Both the position numbers and the translations under genes were made by a program. Positions 61,956 to 64,000 of a stretch of DNA of 64,000 nt are shown piece by piece. Within the stretch, counting starts at the first letter, position 1, and every line of letters begins with the position of its first letter. Source of the DNA: Welwitschia mirabilis (Eukaryota; Gnetophyta; Gnetopsida; Welwitschiales); the NCBI GenBank assembly GCA_051453625.1, contig JBOZIK010000001.1, positions 292,621,422 through 292,685,421 of the forward strand, written 5' to 3'. The notes under the pieces are model-generated. The model saw only the letters and a list, made by a program, of their open reading frames with translations, ran no database searches and was not told where the DNA came from.

Positions 61956-62217
61956 AAATAAATCTTTGAAGATTTGAACAAAACAGTGGGAAAATCTCTT
62001 GACAGGGAAGAATACCCTGAGAAGGAACAGACGAAAGAACGCAAACGAAGGAAAATCTCAAGAAGCAAATTCAGTTATTGCAGAAGAAGAAATGGAGAAA
62101 AAAACAGAGAGAGATGGAAATGCCGAGGAGGAGTCAGCTTAAACGCAAACAACAATACTAGCGTCAATGTCTTAACAATACAGACCAGAGATCCGAGGCG
62201 CGTGAGCGCGCTTTTTT
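61878..62217 (-). promoter_or_regulatory. CpG-rich, leader-like block of family A
   Basis: Within an AT-rich, CpG-poor window this block has many CpGs ('aacgagt', 'gacgaaagaacgcaaacg', 'gccgagg', 'gaggcgcgtgagcgcgc'). On the minus strand it is pyrimidine-rich ('tttccatctctctctg', 'catttcttcttctgc'), like plant 5' leaders, and has CGCG boxes. A promoter/first-exon origin is possible on the minus strand. No downstream coding exon was identified. The frame 61974-62246 on the plus strand is Arg/Lys-rich and matches nothing known. Confidence 0.35.
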
Positions 62218-64000
62218 CACCTCTTTGTTTTTTAGTTCATGTGTAAATATTCATTTTTAATGATAGTTTGTATTTTGTTATTATTGTTTTCAATTTTATT
62301 CTGAAAAGAATTTGTAAGATAATTTTTATTTGTGTTCTAATTCTTTTCTTAATTTGGTACTCTAAGATATGAACCAAAATAATTGAAAGTATGATCTTGT
62401 TTTATATTCCCTTGCATGGTGACCTTTTAAGTAGCTATGAAATTTTGATAGCACTGTTTGGAATAGGGGTTACACAATAAAGGTAAATTTGAATGAGAAA
62501 TTATTTTCCATAAATCTAAAAATTAAAATTTTGTTGACACACTCTAAGGTCAATCATTTAGTACATGAGGTGTGTCAACTATTTACCACACAAATTATAA
62601 TGCATTATAATTTAATATTTTATTAATGGAACTAAGTACTTGATAATGTTTGTGTGTCTTTGCCTTTGTTCAATAACTAAAAATAGTATTAGATTTTTAG
62701 TAGTCACTACCCAAGGCATGCTTTAAAAGGAAACTTAAGTAAGTGACATCCACTTGCCAATGAGGTGATTTGAAGGTGCATCAACTAGTTAGCATGCATT
62801 CACAACATGCCATGAAGTTAAGTGACTTGTTAATGTTTCCTCACTGAAAGATTAATAGTGTACCAACTAGTTAGTGAATCTTTTTTCATACATTAAGAAA
62901 CTATGTCAAACTCACAATGCAATCTTTATTCATAAATGGCTAATGTGCATTAACTTATTCACACCCCTTTAATCTCGATCTGATCTATAATTTTTCATTA
63001 ATGTAACATGTAATGCCATAACATATCTAACAATTATAAATACAATACATAACATCCCTTTTAACATCCTTAGTTTTTGATGATTTGTGTGCTTCTACTT
63101 GTCATAACCTAGTTACTAATACAGCCACTAGCCTATGTGCTCTAAACACCTTTAAAATTATGTTCCTAATATGTCATGGAAAATTAGATAATATACAGCC
63201 ANNNNNNNNNNNNNNNNNNNNNNNNNNNNNNNNNNNNNNNNNNNNNNNNNNNNNNNNNNNNNNNNNNNNNNNNNNNNNNNNNNNNNNNNNNNNNNNNNNN
63301 NTTAACAATCAAAGAAAGCATTACAGTTTGACTAGTCACTACCCAAGGCATGCTTTCAAACAAAACTTAAACAAGTGGATCCACTTGCCCATGAGTTGGT
63401 TTCAAGATGCATCCACTAGTTGGCATGCCTTCACAACGTGCCATGAAGTTAAGTGACTTGTTAATGTTTCTTCACTGAAAGTTTAAACATGTACCAACTT
63501 GTTAGTGAATCTTTTTCCATGGATTAAGAAAGTGTGTCAACCTCATTGTGCAATCTCTAATTAAAAATGACTAACGTACATTAACTTTTTTGGCACCCCT
63601 ATACTTAATGTAGAAACATATGTTATCAAGTTTATGTGCTTCACAATCCTAATGAAAGCCATGTAAACCAGAATTTCCATCTTTAAAGTTTGGTATCATA
63701 TATCATCATGAAGATGATACTCTAATGTTAATTTTTTTTGCTTTTCATGTCAATGTATTTAGCATTACTATAAGATATTATGTCGTAATATATTAAAATA
63801 TATATGGCACTAAAACAATTACTATCATTGATTGTATTATTGCATATGCCTAAAGTGAGTGATAGAGAAGCTCTAATGTTAATAAGATTAGAGCAATCAT
63901 GTTTTGTGATAACTAATGTCACAATTAACATCATTTTATCATTTAGAGGGAATTACCATGTTCATTATTTCTTACTTTTTATGCTAATGCATCTTGTTAG
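61956..64000 (+). repeat. Dispersed repeat family A, copy 2 (runs off the window)
   Basis: Same orientation and block order as 3272-4690. The block 'tcactacccaaggcatgctt' to 'acattaact' occurs twice here (about 62702-62965 and 63338-63590), separated by unrelated sequence and an N gap (63202-63301). The left 260 bp keep many CpGs that copy 1 has lost. The window ends at the point equivalent to about 4690 of copy 1, so satellite-like DNA is predicted to follow. Confidence 0.85.
62198..62217 (+). other. GC hairpin followed by T6
   Basis: GCGCG-TGAG-CGCGC (62198-62211) can form a 5-bp stem with a 4-base loop and is followed by six T. It looks like a short terminator or a CGCG-box pair. In copy 1 the same place is 'aatacataagcacactt', the stem lost by G-to-A changes. 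Confidence 0.5.

Noticed and set aside
61974-62246. 90-codon Arg/Lys-rich frame
   Set aside because: It matches no family I know, and the aligned copy at 3290-3540 does not keep it open. The block looks more like a non-coding leader on the other strand.

Overview
The window looks like repeat-rich, probably heterochromatic, nuclear DNA of a flowering plant. It is strongly AT-rich with very few CpGs. It holds decayed Ty3/gypsy, Athila-type, Ty1/copia and L1-like LINE elements, and satellite and microsatellite DNA. I found no intact host gene, tRNA, rRNA, operon or CRISPR array. The longest open frames are fragments of dead transposons or chance frames. I cannot name the species.

Layout: 1-3271 is mostly unassigned AT-rich DNA with two short tandem duplications. 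3272-5573 is copy 1 of a dispersed repeat (family A) that runs directly into a composite satellite array (5574-12157). The array holds two ~2.57 kb higher-order units in direct tandem. A Ty3/gypsy element on the minus strand (12158 to about 20442) is inserted in that array. A LINE-like relic (about 21070-22800, plus strand) follows. An Athila-like gypsy element on the plus strand has its primer-binding site at 24050, gag near 26.5 kb, pol to about 31.7 kb, and perhaps an env-like/plant-transposon domain at 35.4-36.5 kb. A second chromovirus-type gypsy relic lies at about 41.68-43.98 kb. A Ty1/copia element (44747-49421) has both LTRs. Its 3' half, 3' LTR and about 190 bp of flank were tandemly duplicated (47571-49617 and 49718-51763). 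An unidentified dispersed repeat (family B) occurs at 53445-55399 and 59283-60780. Between its copies are a homopyrimidine tract, a less-decayed island and an exact 53-bp minisatellite. The window ends inside copy 2 of family A (61956-64000), whose 5' part still carries CpGs.

A common theme is decay by C-to-T and G-to-A changes. CAA/CAG codons have become stops, zinc-knuckle Cys has become Tyr, integrase Asp/Glu have become Asn/Lys, and tRNA primer-binding sites are eroded almost only by these transitions. This fits long-term deamination of methylated cytosines in silenced DNA. No gene here appears able to make a working product.

Runs of N: 1685-1694, 4453-4462, 4847-4946, 8690-8789, 11801-11900, 19450-19549, 20163-20203, 26666-27095, 37643-37742, 49618-49717, 55400-55499, 63202-63301. 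Several are flanked on both sides by near-identical sequence, so copy numbers at those points are not reliable.
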